Shown here: positions 26,278 through 34,270 of the stretch, piece by piece
How positions within the stretch are numbered: position 1 is the stretch's first letter
How the letters are laid out: every line of letters begins with the position of its first letter
Assembly: GCF_013249065.1 (NCBI RefSeq)
Contig: NZ_JABRWQ010000004.1
Span: 186,001 to 250,000 of the forward strand
Direction of reading: 5' to 3'
Source of the DNA: Winogradskyella litoriviva
GTDB taxonomy: Bacteria > Bacteroidota > Bacteroidia > Flavobacteriales > Flavobacteriaceae
Length of the DNA: 64,000 bases
Translations under genes and position numbers: made by a program
Notes under the pieces: model-generated
What the model saw: only the letters and a program-made list of their open reading frames with translations
Database searches by the model: none
What the model was told of the DNA's origin: nothing

Positions 26278-28311
26278 ATGCAAAACTCAACAATAATTTA
26301 TATAGTTATAGCAGCAATAGCAGCGCTTTTATTAGCGCTGTTTCAATATTTATATAAGTCAAAAATAAAGTCTAATTTAAAATACCTACTAACAGCATTA
26401 AGAGCTATTTCTCTTTTTGGAATTTTGTTATTGCTCATTAACCCAAAGTTTGAATCGTTTACGTATTTTAATGAAAAACCAACACTAGTTATTGCGGTAG
26501 ATAATTCAGAATCTATTTCATATTTAAAACAAGACCAAAAATCTCGTGAGGTTGTTAAAGTACTAAAAGATAATGCAGAAATAGCAAACCGATTCAATCT
26601 AGAAGCATATAGCTTTGGAAAATCAGTTTTTACATTAGATAGTCTCAACTTTAATGAACGCCAATCTAACTTAGCCTATGCTCTAAAGCAATTTGGAGAG
26701 ATTTACGCTAATCAAACGGCACCGATTGTAGTTATTACGGATGGTAATCAAACTTATGGTTCAGATTATAGTTATATAGCTAAAGATGTAAAACAACCTG
26801 TATATCCGATTGTATTGGGCGATTCTACAATACATTCAGATTTAAGTATTAAACAACTTAATGTAAACCGTTATGTATATTTAAAAAATAAGTTTCCTGT
26901 AGAGGTTATTGCAAACTATAGTGGAAATCAGTCTGTTAATACTGAGCTTAAAATTTGGTCTGGTAATACTTTGGTGTTTAGAAAAACACTTCAATTTAAT
27001 GCTTCAAAAACATCCGAAATTATTGAAACAACACTTGCCGCAAATAGCGTAGGTGTAAAAACATATAAAGTAGAACTGACCACATTAAATAATGAAAAAA
27101 ACACTATTAATAATACTAAAAATTTTGGAGTAGAAGTTATTGACCAAAAAACAAATATTGCGTTGATTTATGATCGTATGCATCCAGATTTAGGTGCGTT
27201 AAAAAAAGCGATTGAAAGTAATGAACAACGTAGTGTTTCAATTTTAAAACCAAAAAAATATTTAGAAAAAATTAATGATTTTCAATTAGTTATATTGTTT
27301 CAACCTAATAACAACTTTAATACTGTTTTAAGAGAAATTGAAGATCAAAAAATCAATACGTTTATTATTACTGGCGAAACTACTAACTGGAATATCTTAA
27401 ACGAGAGTCAAGATTATTTTAGACAAAAAATAACAAATCAATTTGAAAATTACCAACCGATACTAAATAATAACTATGGAACTTTTATCGTAGAAAATTT
27501 AGACTTTAATAGTTTTCCGCCATTAAAATCAGAGTTTGGTTCTCTTCAAATTACAGTGCCTTATGAAACTTTATTGTATAAATCCGCTAACGGAATAACA
27601 ACCGAAGATGTTTTATTAGCAACTTTTGAGGCTAATAATACAAAGCATGCTATTTTAAATGGCGAAGACATTTGGAAATGGCGAGCGCAGTCATTTTTAA
27701 ATACCAATAGCTTTAATAATTTTGATGAATTTATAAACAAACTCGTTCAATACTTAAGTTCTAACAAAAAACGAAAACGCATTAATATTGATTACAAATC
27801 GTTTTACAATGGAAATGATAATGTTGTTATTTCGGCTCAATATTTTAATAAAAATTACGAATTTGACGATTCAGCATCATTAAGCATTGTCTTAAAAAAT
27901 AAAGAAAATGAAAGTGTAAATGAAGTACCACTTTTACTAAATAATGGTAATTATACAGTTGATTTAAGCGGTATAGAAGCTGGTTTGTATGATTTTACTG
28001 TAAAACACAATTCAGAGTCTGTTGCGGTTTCCGGAAGTTTTCAAATTTTAGAATACAATGTTGAACAGCAATTTTTAAATGCTGATATCACAAAATTAAA
28101 TGCATTAGCTAATAATAGTGAAGGTGAAGTTTATTTTTCTAATCAGATTTTACAATTAGTAGAGCATCTAAATAAAGATAAACGTTACGCAACTATTCAG
28201 AAAAGCACTAAAAATATCGTACCTTTGATAGATTGGAAATATCTACTTGGTTTAATTGTATTATCCCTTTTTATTGAGTGGTTTATTAGAAAATATAATG
28301 GATTAATTTAA
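26278..28311 (+). CDS. VWA-domain membrane protein
   Basis: 677 residues. Two N-terminal membrane helices (about 5-24 and 36-54), a large exported region, and one C-terminal helix (about 655-670). Shortly after the second helix a von Willebrand A-like fold begins with a MIDAS-type DxSxS motif at D74-S76-S78 (AVDNSESIS), followed by VVITDGNQTYG (about 150). The family is widespread in Bacteroidota, and its role is unknown. The prohibitin-like gene begins 10 bp later, suggesting that both act at the inner membrane. A possible structured leader precedes the start. Confidence 0.82.
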   Translation: MQNSTIIYIVIAAIAALLLALFQYLYKSKIKSNLKYLLTALRAISLFGILLLLINPKFESFTYFNEKPTLVIAVDNSESISYLKQDQKSREVVKVLKDNAEIANRFNLEAYSFGKSVFTLDSLNFNERQSNLAYALKQFGEIYANQTAPIVVITDGNQTYGSDYSYIAKDVKQPVYPIVLGDSTIHSDLSIKQLNVNRYVYLKNKFPVEVIANYSGNQSVNTELKIWSGNTLVFRKTLQFNASKTSEIIETTLAANSVGVKTYKVELTTLNNEKNTINNTKNFGVEVIDQKTNIALIYDRMHPDLGALKKAIESNEQRSVSILKPKKYLEKINDFQLVILFQPNNNFNTVLREIEDQKINTFIITGETTNWNILNESQDYFRQKITNQFENYQPILNNNYGTFIVENLDFNSFPPLKSEFGSLQITVPYETLLYKSANGITTEDVLLATFEANNTKHAILNGEDIWKWRAQSFLNTNSFNNFDEFINKLVQYLSSNKKRKRINIDYKSFYNGNDNVVISAQYFNKNYEFDDSASLSIVLKNKENESVNEVPLLLNNGNYTVDLSGIEAGLYDFTVKHNSESVAVSGSFQILEYNVEQQFLNADITKLNALANNSEGEVYFSNQILQLVEHLNKDKRYATIQKSTKNIVPLIDWKYLLGLIVLSLFIEWFIRKYNGLI

Positions 28312-28321
28312 AGACTAAAAA

Positions 28322-29134
28322 ATGGAAAAATTACCAAAGGTTGGATTGCCAATTTTAATTGGAGTTGTATTATTAATAATATTAGTAGCTAAATCTGCTG
28401 TTACAATAGGTCCTGGAGAAGGAGGTGTTTTATTTGAGCCACTTGGTGATGGTATAAATACCGAACGCACTTATGGTGAAGGTTTTCATATTGTTGCACC
28501 ATGGAATGATATGATTGTTAAAAAAGTAAGACAACAGTCTATATCAGAAAACATGAATGTACTTTCCGTAAATGGATTAGATATTACAGTAAGCGGAACT
28601 ATTTGGTTTGAACCTGAATATAAAAATCTTGGAAAATTAATTCAGACAAAAGGTGAAGATTATATAGAAGAATTACTAAATCCTGCCATTAATGCCGCAG
28701 CTAAAAGTGTTGTGGGTCGCTACACACCAGAGCAATTATATTCTAGTAAAAGAGATATTATTGAGCTTGAAATCTTAGAAGAAGTAAGAAATGAGCTAGA
28801 AGGGCAGTTTGTAAACGTTAAACGTGTTTTAGTAGAAAATGTAAAATTACCTACCACGATTAAAGATGCTATTGAGCGTAAATTAAAACAAGAGCAAGAA
28901 TCTTTAGAATATGAGTTTAGACTAGAAAGTGCTAGAAAAGAAGCTGAAAAAGTAATTATTGAAGCTAAAGGTAAAGCAGAATCTAACCGTATTTTAAGTG
29001 CGTCGCTTACAGATAAGATTTTACAAGATAAAGGAATTGAAGCTACAGTAAAACTATCGGAATCACAAAACAGTAAAGTTATTGTTATTGGTTCTGGAGA
29101 AAGTGGAATGCCAATTATTTTAGGAAATCAATAA
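28322..29134 (+). CDS. Prohibitin/SPFH-domain membrane protein
   Basis: 270 residues with an N-terminal membrane anchor (about 9-25), the SPFH/band-7 domain (VTIGPGEGGVLFEPLGDGINTE to about residue 190), and a charged coiled-coil (about 185-235, KLKQEQESLEYEFRLESARKEAEKV) ending in a small hydrophobic tail (VIVIGSGESGMPIIL). SPFH proteins form large ring-shaped oligomers that organise membrane microdomains and restrain membrane proteases. It probably shares a transcript with the VWA protein gene 10 bp upstream. Confidence 0.92.
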   Translation: MEKLPKVGLPILIGVVLLIILVAKSAVTIGPGEGGVLFEPLGDGINTERTYGEGFHIVAPWNDMIVKKVRQQSISENMNVLSVNGLDITVSGTIWFEPEYKNLGKLIQTKGEDYIEELLNPAINAAAKSVVGRYTPEQLYSSKRDIIELEILEEVRNELEGQFVNVKRVLVENVKLPTTIKDAIERKLKQEQESLEYEFRLESARKEAEKVIIEAKGKAESNRILSASLTDKILQDKGIEATVKLSESQNSKVIVIGSGESGMPIILGNQ

Positions 29135-29214
29135 AGTTTAAGTTGAAATAATAATTATTTCCTAAAAATGTGATTTTTTTAATCATAAATTAGGATTTAA
29201 AAATATTATTTCAC

Positions 29215-29222
29215 AATCTTTG
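29215..29222 (+). promoter_or_regulatory. Candidate -7 promoter element of the his operon
   Basis: AATCTTTG differs from TAnnTTTG at the first base only and lies 18 bp before the leader-peptide ATG, which would place transcription initiation just ahead of that ATG. No clear -33 element was identified. Confidence 0.4.
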
Positions 29223-29239
29223 TAATAAGAATCAAAAAT

Positions 29240-29293
29240 ATGACATTTATTCAATTACATCATCATTTTCATACTAGCGATCAAGCGAGGTGA
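29240..29293 (+). CDS. hisL: his operon leader peptide
   Basis: A 17-codon open frame from ATG 29240 to TGA 29291 reads MTFIQLHHHFHTSDQAR. Four of its codons are CAT (His), three consecutive at positions 7-9 and one at 11. It lies directly upstream of a terminator-like hairpin and the hisG start. The design matches the leader peptide of the enterobacterial his operon, where ribosome stalling at His codons reports histidyl-tRNA shortage. Sequence similarity to the E. coli leader is limited to the N-terminal MT and the His run. The last codons and stop overlap the strand that would form an antiterminator. Confidence 0.8.
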   Translation: MTFIQLHHHFHTSDQAR

Positions 29294-29366
29294 ATTTGTA
29301 TTGAATAATTTCAAAATATATTATAAAAACCCGTTTGAGAATTTCAAGCGGGTTTTTTATTTTTTA
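29281..29366 (+). promoter_or_regulatory. his operon transcription attenuator (antiterminator and terminator stems)
   Basis: Terminator: AAACCCGTTTGA (29327-29338) pairs with TCAAGCGGGTTT (29344-29355) as a 12-bp stem with one G-U pair and a five-base loop, followed by a T-rich tail to 29366. Antiterminator: TCAAGCGAGGT (29281-29291), inside the end of the leader peptide frame, pairs with ACCCGTTTGA (29329-29338) over 10 bp with one bulged A. The two stems compete for the same strand, and the 7-mer TCAAGCG is present in both competitors. A ribosome that completes the leader would cover 29281-29291 and favour termination; one stalled at the His codons (29258-29272) would leave it free and favour readthrough into hisG. 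Confidence 0.78.
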
Positions 29367-29401
29367 AACTCAGAGATTCTTAGACATTATCAAATTAAGA
29401 A

Positions 29402-30259
29402 ATGAATAAACTAAAAATTGCAGTACAAAAATCTGGACGTCTTAATGAAGACTCTATGAGAATTTTAAAAGAAATCGGAATTTCTGTAGATAATGGTAAA
29501 GACCAGCTTAAAGCGTCGGCTCGAAATTTTCCTTTAGAAGTTTTCTATTTAAGAAATGGTGATATTCCTCAATATTTAAGAGATGGTGTGGTAGATGCAG
29601 CTATTATTGGCGAAAATGTATTAATAGAAAAAGGAAACGATTTAACCATTGTAGAGCGTTTAGGGTTTTCTAAATGTAAAGTGTCTATTGCAGTGCCAAA
29701 ATCTTCAAAAGCAACAAGTTTAAAAGATTTAGATGGTAAACGTATTGCAACATCTTATCCAAATACAGTTAATCAATATTTAGAAAAAGTAGGTGTTAAA
29801 GCAAATTTACATATCATTAATGGTTCTGTAGAAATTGCACCAAATATTGGTTTAGCAGATGGCATTTGCGATATTGTTTCTAGTGGAAGCACCTTATTTA
29901 AAAACGGACTTAAAGAAATTGATGTATTATTAAAATCTGAAGCTGTATTAGCAACATCGCCTTTAATTTCTGAAGAAAATCAAGAGTTGATTGATAAAAT
30001 CCAATTCCGATTAAAATCTGTCTTAAAAGGAAGAGGCAGTAAATATGTATTATTAAATGCACCAAACGAAAACCTTGAAAAAATTATTGGTTTGTTACCA
30101 GGCATGAAGAGCCCAACAGTTTTACCTCTAGCTACAGAAGGTTGGAGTTCTGTACATTCAGTAATTAATAAAAATGATTTTTGGGAAATTATAGATGAGT
30201 TAAAAGCTAATGGCGCGGAAGGCATTTTAGTTTGTCCAATTGAAAACATGGTGCTATAA
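29402..30259 (+). CDS. hisG: ATP phosphoribosyltransferase
   Basis: First step of histidine synthesis: condensation of ATP with PRPP. At 285 residues this is the long form with a C-terminal regulatory ACT-like domain (about 205-285, ending VCPIENMVL), so it should be feedback-inhibited by histidine and not require HisZ. Motifs include LKIAVQKSGRLNEDSMRIL at the start, the PRPP-binding DGICDIVSSGSTL (about 155-168) and GIAVPKSS-like strands. It is the first structural gene of the operon, 36 bp after the attenuator T-tract, and a palindromic repeat begins directly after its stop. Confidence 0.96.
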   Translation: MNKLKIAVQKSGRLNEDSMRILKEIGISVDNGKDQLKASARNFPLEVFYLRNGDIPQYLRDGVVDAAIIGENVLIEKGNDLTIVERLGFSKCKVSIAVPKSSKATSLKDLDGKRIATSYPNTVNQYLEKVGVKANLHIINGSVEIAPNIGLADGICDIVSSGSTLFKNGLKEIDVLLKSEAVLATSPLISEENQELIDKIQFRLKSVLKGRGSKYVLLNAPNENLEKIIGLLPGMKSPTVLPLATEGWSSVHSVINKNDFWEIIDELKANGAEGILVCPIENMVL

Positions 30260-30279
30260 ATTCCTGCGAATGCAGGAAT
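30260..30279. repeat. Short palindromic repeat (family A) after hisG
   Basis: ATTCCTGCGAATGCAGGAAT folds into an 8-bp stem. It begins at the base after the hisG stop. Near-identical units are at 31599-31618, 35022-35039 and 35830-35849. Confidence 0.85.
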
Positions 30280-30317
30280 CTTAAGATTATATTGAGTGCT
30301 TTAAGAATTAGAAAAAT

Positions 30318-31646
30318 ATGAAACTACATATTAATCCAGATAAATCAACCTGGTCAGCGTTATTAAAAAGGCCAACGCAAACCATTGGAGATATTGAAGA
30401 GACTGTAAAAACAGTTTTCAATGACATTAAAACCAATGGCGATAGTGCAGTTGAAAAATACACATCAAAGTTCGATGGTGTTACACTAAAAAACAACATC
30501 GTTTCTAAAGAAGAAATAATAGAAGCAGCCAACAACGTTGATGAAAATCTAAAAACTGCAATTCAATTAGCTAAATCTAATATTGAAACATTTCACAGTG
30601 CACAAAAAACGGATAGAGTTGAAGTAGAAACAATGTCTGGTGTAGCATGTTGGCAAGAAAAACGACCAATTCAAAAAGTCGGATTGTATATTCCTGGAGG
30701 TACAGCACCTTTGTTTTCAACGGTTTTAATGTTGGCTGTTCCTGCGCAGATAGCAGGTTGTAAAGACATTGTATTGTGTTCACCACCAAATAAACAAGGA
30801 AAAATTGCCAACGAAATTTTATATGCCGCGCAATTATGTGGTGTAACTAAAATTGTAAAGGTTGGAGGTATTCAAGCCATAGCAGGATTAACGTTTGGTA
30901 CGGAAACAATACCACAAGTCTATAAAATATTTGGTCCTGGTAATCAGTTTGTAACAGTAGCAAAACAATTAGCGACGCAATTTGGTGTTGCTATAGATAT
31001 GCCAGCTGGTCCAAGTGAACTTTTGGTTATGGCAGACGATTCTGCAAATGCGGCTTTTGTAGCGTCAGATTTATTGAGTCAGGCGGAACATGGTGCAGAT
31101 AGCCAAGTAATTTTGGTCACGACGTCTAAGGAATTTTCAGAAAAAGTAAATGCAGAAGTTGAATCACAATTAGAAGCTTTACCAAGAAAAGATATGGCTC
31201 AGATTTCCATTTCTAATTCAAAGTCTATTGTTGTTAATGATTTTGAAACCGCTTTAGAATTAATAGATACTTACGGTCCAGAACACTTTATTGTTGCTAC
31301 TGAAAACGATGATTTCTTTGTTGAAAATATCAGTAATGCTGGTTCTGTTTTTATTGGAAATTACACACCAGAAAGTGCAGGTGATTATGCATCAGGAACG
31401 AATCATACCTTACCAACTAATGGATTTTCAAAAGCTTATTCAGGTGTGAATTTAGATAGTTTTCAAAAGAGCATGACCTTTCAAAAGATTTCTAAGGAAG
31501 GGATTCAAAATATAGGAAAGGCAATTGAACTTATGGCAGAAGCAGAAGGGTTGCAAGCACATAAGAATGCGGTAACTTTAAGATTAAATGACTTACAAAT
31601 TCCTGCGAAGGCAGGAATCTCGATCTCTAAAACTCAGAATACATAA
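30318..31646 (+). CDS. hisD: Histidinol dehydrogenase (with repeat-derived C-terminal tail)
   Basis: Zinc-dependent, NAD-dependent oxidation of histidinol to histidine. Family blocks are GLYIPGGTAPLFSTVLM (about 121-137), KIFGPGNQFV (about 205), DMPAGPSELLV, SQAEHGADSQV (zinc-binding Gln and His, about 255-265) and GPEHFIV. Length is 442 residues. The last 15 residues or so (from IPAKAGI) are encoded by a family-A palindrome at 31599-31618 and the bases after it, and are not part of the normal HisD fold. The stop shares one base with the hisC start (31646), so translation is coupled. Confidence 0.96.
   Translation: MKLHINPDKSTWSALLKRPTQTIGDIEETVKTVFNDIKTNGDSAVEKYTSKFDGVTLKNNIVSKEEIIEAANNVDENLKTAIQLAKSNIETFHSAQKTDRVEVETMSGVACWQEKRPIQKVGLYIPGGTAPLFSTVLMLAVPAQIAGCKDIVLCSPPNKQGKIANEILYAAQLCGVTKIVKVGGIQAIAGLTFGTETIPQVYKIFGPGNQFVTVAKQLATQFGVAIDMPAGPSELLVMADDSANAAFVASDLLSQAEHGADSQVILVTTSKEFSEKVNAEVESQLEALPRKDMAQISISNSKSIVVNDFETALELIDTYGPEHFIVATENDDFFVENISNAGSVFIGNYTPESAGDYASGTNHTLPTNGFSKAYSGVNLDSFQKSMTFQKISKEGIQNIGKAIELMAEAEGLQAHKNAVTLRLNDLQIPAKAGISISKTQNT
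31599..31618. repeat. Palindromic repeat (family A) inside the 3' end of hisD
   Basis: ATTCCTGCGAAGGCAGGAAT is translated in the hisD frame as I-P-A-K-A-G-I. It matches the intergenic units at 30260-30279 and 35830-35849 closely. Confidence 0.85.
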
Positions 31647-32704
31647 TGAAGAATTTAGAGTTCAATTTAGACGCATTATTGCGTAAAAATATTCGCAACA
31701 TCAAACCCTATTCTTCAGCTAGAGATGAATATAAGGACATTACAGACGGAATGTTATTTATTGATGCTAATGAAAATCCGTTTAATACAAACGTAAATCG
31801 TTATCCAGACCCTCAGCAAGTCAAATTAAAAAGTCAATTAGCTGAATTAAAAGGTGTTTCAGAGAAAAACATCCTTTTAGGTAATGGAAGTGATGAAGTT
31901 TTAGATTTGATTTTTAGAGCGTTTTGCGAGCCAAATAGCGACAAAATTATTACGTTGCCACCAACTTATGGTATGTATTCTGTGTTGGCGAATATTAATG
32001 CGGTAGAAAATATTGAAATTGAATTAGAATCTAATTTTCAACCTAATACAAATGCGATTTTAGAAGCAGCAAACAACCAAACGAAACTATTATTTTTATG
32101 TTCGCCAAACAATCCAACAGCCAATAGTTTTGAAGCGAGTAAAATAGAAGCATTACTAAATAATTTCAAAGGAATTGTAGTGATTGATGAAGCATATATC
32201 GATTTTTCTAAAGAAGAAAGTTGGTTAAATCGTTTGCAGGATTTTCCGAATTTAATCGTAACACAAACTTTGTCTAAAGCTTATGGTTTAGCCGGAATTA
32301 GATTAGGAATTTGTTATGCTTCCGATGCAATTATAGCTGTTTTAAACAGAATAAAACCACCATATAATATTAATCAACTGACGCAAGATAAAGCCTCAGA
32401 ACGCTTAAATAATATGGAAATAATTAAGGATGAAGTTTACACAATTCTATCTGAACGTGAATTATTATCGAAAAAGTTAGAAGATGTATCACTTGTAGAA
32501 AAAGTTTATCTATCAGACGCTAACTTCTTATTAGTCAAAGTGGATGATGCTACAAAACGTTATAATGAATTAGTTGAAAAAGGGATTGTGGTAAGAAATA
32601 GAACAACCCAAGCTTTGTGTGAAAATTGTTTAAGGTTCACTGTTGGAACTGAGGTTGAGAATGAGAAATTAATCGAAATTCTTCGATTAATTTCGAAATC
32701 CTGA
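31646..32704 (+). CDS. hisC: Histidinol-phosphate aminotransferase
   Basis: PLP-dependent fold-type I transaminase forming histidinol phosphate. 352 residues with NENPFN near the N-terminus, LGNGSDEVLDLIF (about 74), CSPNNPTAN, the aspartate block VVIDEAYIDFS (about 178) and the Schiff-base Lys in TQTLSKAYGLAGIR (about 210). It starts within the hisD stop codon. Its last Ser codon and TGA stop (32702-32704) lie within a CCTGAA/TTCAGG palindrome, so the repeat defines the end of the protein. Confidence 0.96.
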   Translation: MKNLEFNLDALLRKNIRNIKPYSSARDEYKDITDGMLFIDANENPFNTNVNRYPDPQQVKLKSQLAELKGVSEKNILLGNGSDEVLDLIFRAFCEPNSDKIITLPPTYGMYSVLANINAVENIEIELESNFQPNTNAILEAANNQTKLLFLCSPNNPTANSFEASKIEALLNNFKGIVVIDEAYIDFSKEESWLNRLQDFPNLIVTQTLSKAYGLAGIRLGICYASDAIIAVLNRIKPPYNINQLTQDKASERLNNMEIIKDEVYTILSERELLSKKLEDVSLVEKVYLSDANFLLVKVDDATKRYNELVEKGIVVRNRTTQALCENCLRFTVGTEVENEKLIEILRLISKS

Positions 32705-32717
32705 ACTTGTTTCAGGA
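32699..32717. repeat. Palindromic repeat (family B) overlapping the hisC stop
   Basis: TCCTGAACTTGTTTCAGGA pairs over 7 bp (TCCTGAA with TTCAGGA). It supplies the hisC stop codon. The same CCTGAA-N6/7-TTCAGG design recurs on the other side of the GIY-YIG gene at 33024-33042. Confidence 0.8.
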
Positions 32718-32736
32718 ACTCATAAATTTAAAAATA

Positions 32737-33018
32737 ATGCAGAAATATTATTGTTACATAATATCAAATAAAAATAGAATTGTATTATATATTGGTTACA
32801 CAGAAGATATAAAAAAGAGACTAAAAGAACATTTAAATGGAAGAGGAGCAAAATTTATTAAAAGGTATAATGTTCATGAATTAGCACATCTTGAGGAATT
32901 TGAAACTAAGAAATTAGCAAAAGGAAGAGAAAAACAATTAAAAAATTGGCATAAAGAATGGAAATGGAACTTAATTAAAGAATCCAATCCAAATTTAGAA
33001 ACATTAGAGATAAATTAA
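32737..33018 (+). CDS. Small GIY-YIG nuclease-domain protein
   Basis: 93 residues, essentially one GIY-YIG domain: CYIISNKNRIVLYIGYTEDIKKRLKEHL carries the motif tyrosines and the catalytic Arg, and the Glu lies in KLAKGREKQLKNW. Such proteins resemble the nuclease domain of UvrC and of homing endonucleases, but this one has no DNA-binding extension. The ATG at 32737 gives the usual MQKYYCYI start; an upstream in-frame TTG at 32707 lies inside a palindrome and is unlikely. The gene interrupts the his operon between hisC and hisB and is bracketed by two related palindromes (32699-32717 and 33024-33042). It has no known part in histidine synthesis. Confidence 0.88.
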   Translation: MQKYYCYIISNKNRIVLYIGYTEDIKKRLKEHLNGRGAKFIKRYNVHELAHLEEFETKKLAKGREKQLKNWHKEWKWNLIKESNPNLETLEIN

Positions 33019-33023
33019 AAAAG

Positions 33024-33042
33024 CCCTGAAATAAATTCAGGG
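33024..33042. repeat. Palindromic repeat (family B) after the GIY-YIG gene
   Basis: CCCTGAAATAAATTCAGGG pairs perfectly over 8 bp (CCCTGAAA-like arms). It lies 6 bp after the GIY-YIG stop and 17 bp before hisB. The flanking A-run and weak T content make strong termination unlikely, as expected inside an operon. Confidence 0.8.
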
Positions 33043-33058
33043 TTGCACAATAAAAATT

Positions 33059-34195
33059 ATGCAAAAACCAGTATTATTCATAGACAGAGACGGAACACTA
33101 ATTAAAGAACCAGCAGACGAGCAAATTGATTCGTTTGAGAAATTAGAGTTCTACCCAAAAGTATTTCAATATTTAAGTAAAATCGCTAAAGAATTGAATT
33201 TTGAAATCGTGATGATTACCAACCAAGATGGTTTAGGTACAGATGTATATCCTGAAGATACCTTTTGGCCAGTTCATAACTTCGTTTTAAAAACGTTTGA
33301 AGCTGAAGGTGTAATTTTTAAAGAACAGTTCATTGATAGAACATTTGCCAAAGACAATGCACCAACTCGAAAACCAAATACAGGTTTGTTAACCAAGTAT
33401 TTTTCCGAGGATTATGATTTAGCGAATTCCTATGTTATTGGCGACCGTTTAACCGATGTAGAGTTGGCTAAAAACTTAGGTGCTAAAGGGATTTTTATTA
33501 ATGACAATACCAATTTAGGAACCGATGAAGTTACCGTTAGTAATTCTGAATTAGAAGACTACATCGCTTTAGAAACAAACGATTGGGAAGTCATTTATAA
33601 ATTCTTGAAAACCACAGAACGTGTTGGTTCTATAGAACGAAACACAAATGAAACTAAAATTAAAATCGACCTAAATTTAGACGGAACCGGAAAAAGTAAC
33701 ATAGATACTGGTATTGCGTTTTTCGACCATATGTTAGACCAAATTTCGCGACATGGACAATTAGATTTAAACATTAAAGTTGACGGCGATTTAGAAGTAG
33801 ACGAACACCACACAATAGAAGATACAGCAATCGCACTAGGCGAAGTATTTGCAACAACCTTAGGAAACAAGTTAGGAATTGAGCGTTATGGTTTTTCTTT
33901 GCCAATGGACGATTGTCTAGCACAGGTGGCAATAGACTTTGGAGGTAGAAATTGGTTAGTTTGGGAAGCCAAATTTAAACGCGAAATGATTGGAAAAATG
34001 CCAACCGAAATGTTTTATCATTTCTTTAAATCTTTTACAGATGGCGCAAAATGTAACCTAAATATAAAAGTAGAAGGCGATAACGAACATCATAAAATTG
34101 AAGCTATTTTTAAAGCATTTGCAAAAGCGATTAAAATGGCCGTAAAACAAGATGTTGAGAAAATGATTTTACCGAGTACGAAGGGAATGTTGTAG
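33059..34195 (+). CDS. hisB: Bifunctional histidinol-phosphatase / imidazoleglycerol-phosphate dehydratase
   Basis: The 378-residue fusion has an N-terminal HAD-type phosphatase (DRDGTLI at 9-15, [31 protein letters not shown]) and, from about residue 195, an IGP dehydratase with the metal-binding pairs [10 protein letters not shown] and a second HH motif [12 protein letters not shown]. It catalyses steps seven and nine of the pathway. The start follows a palindrome and the stop is followed by a 75-bp gap that holds another. Confidence 0.96.
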   Translation: MQKPVLFIDRDGTLIKEPADEQIDSFEKLEFYPKVFQYLSKIAKELNFEIVMITNQDGLGTDVYPEDTFWPVHNFVLKTFEAEGVIFKEQFIDRTFAKDNAPTRKPNTGLLTKYFSEDYDLANSYVIGDRLTDVELAKNLGAKGIFINDNTNLGTDEVTVSNSELEDYIALETNDWEVIYKFLKTTERVGSIERNTNETKIKIDLNLDGTGKSNIDTGIAFFDHMLDQISRHGQLDLNIKVDGDLEVDEHHTIEDTAIALGEVFATTLGNKLGIERYGFSLPMDDCLAQVAIDFGGRNWLVWEAKFKREMIGKMPTEMFYHFFKSFTDGAKCNLNIKVEGDNEHHKIEAIFKAFAKAIKMAVKQDVEKMILPSTKGML

Positions 34196-34209
34196 AAAGC
34201 CCATCTTAA

Positions 34210-34226
34210 TCTTCCCGAAGGGAAGA
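34210..34226. repeat. Palindromic repeat (family C) between hisB and hisH
   Basis: TCTTCCCGAAGGGAAGA forms a 7-bp stem with a GAA loop. A related unit with the CTTCCC/GGGAAG core lies at 34311-34327 inside hisH. Confidence 0.75.
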
Positions 34227-34270
34227 AACTGTTGCGGATTTAAAAATTTAAAAATAAGTAGTTTTTTGAG

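Noticed and set aside
29150..29200. Hairpin CCTAA/TTAGG with TGATT/AATCA after the prohibitin gene
   Set aside because: The arms are interrupted by unpaired bases and the T-run lies in the loop, so it is not a convincing terminator.
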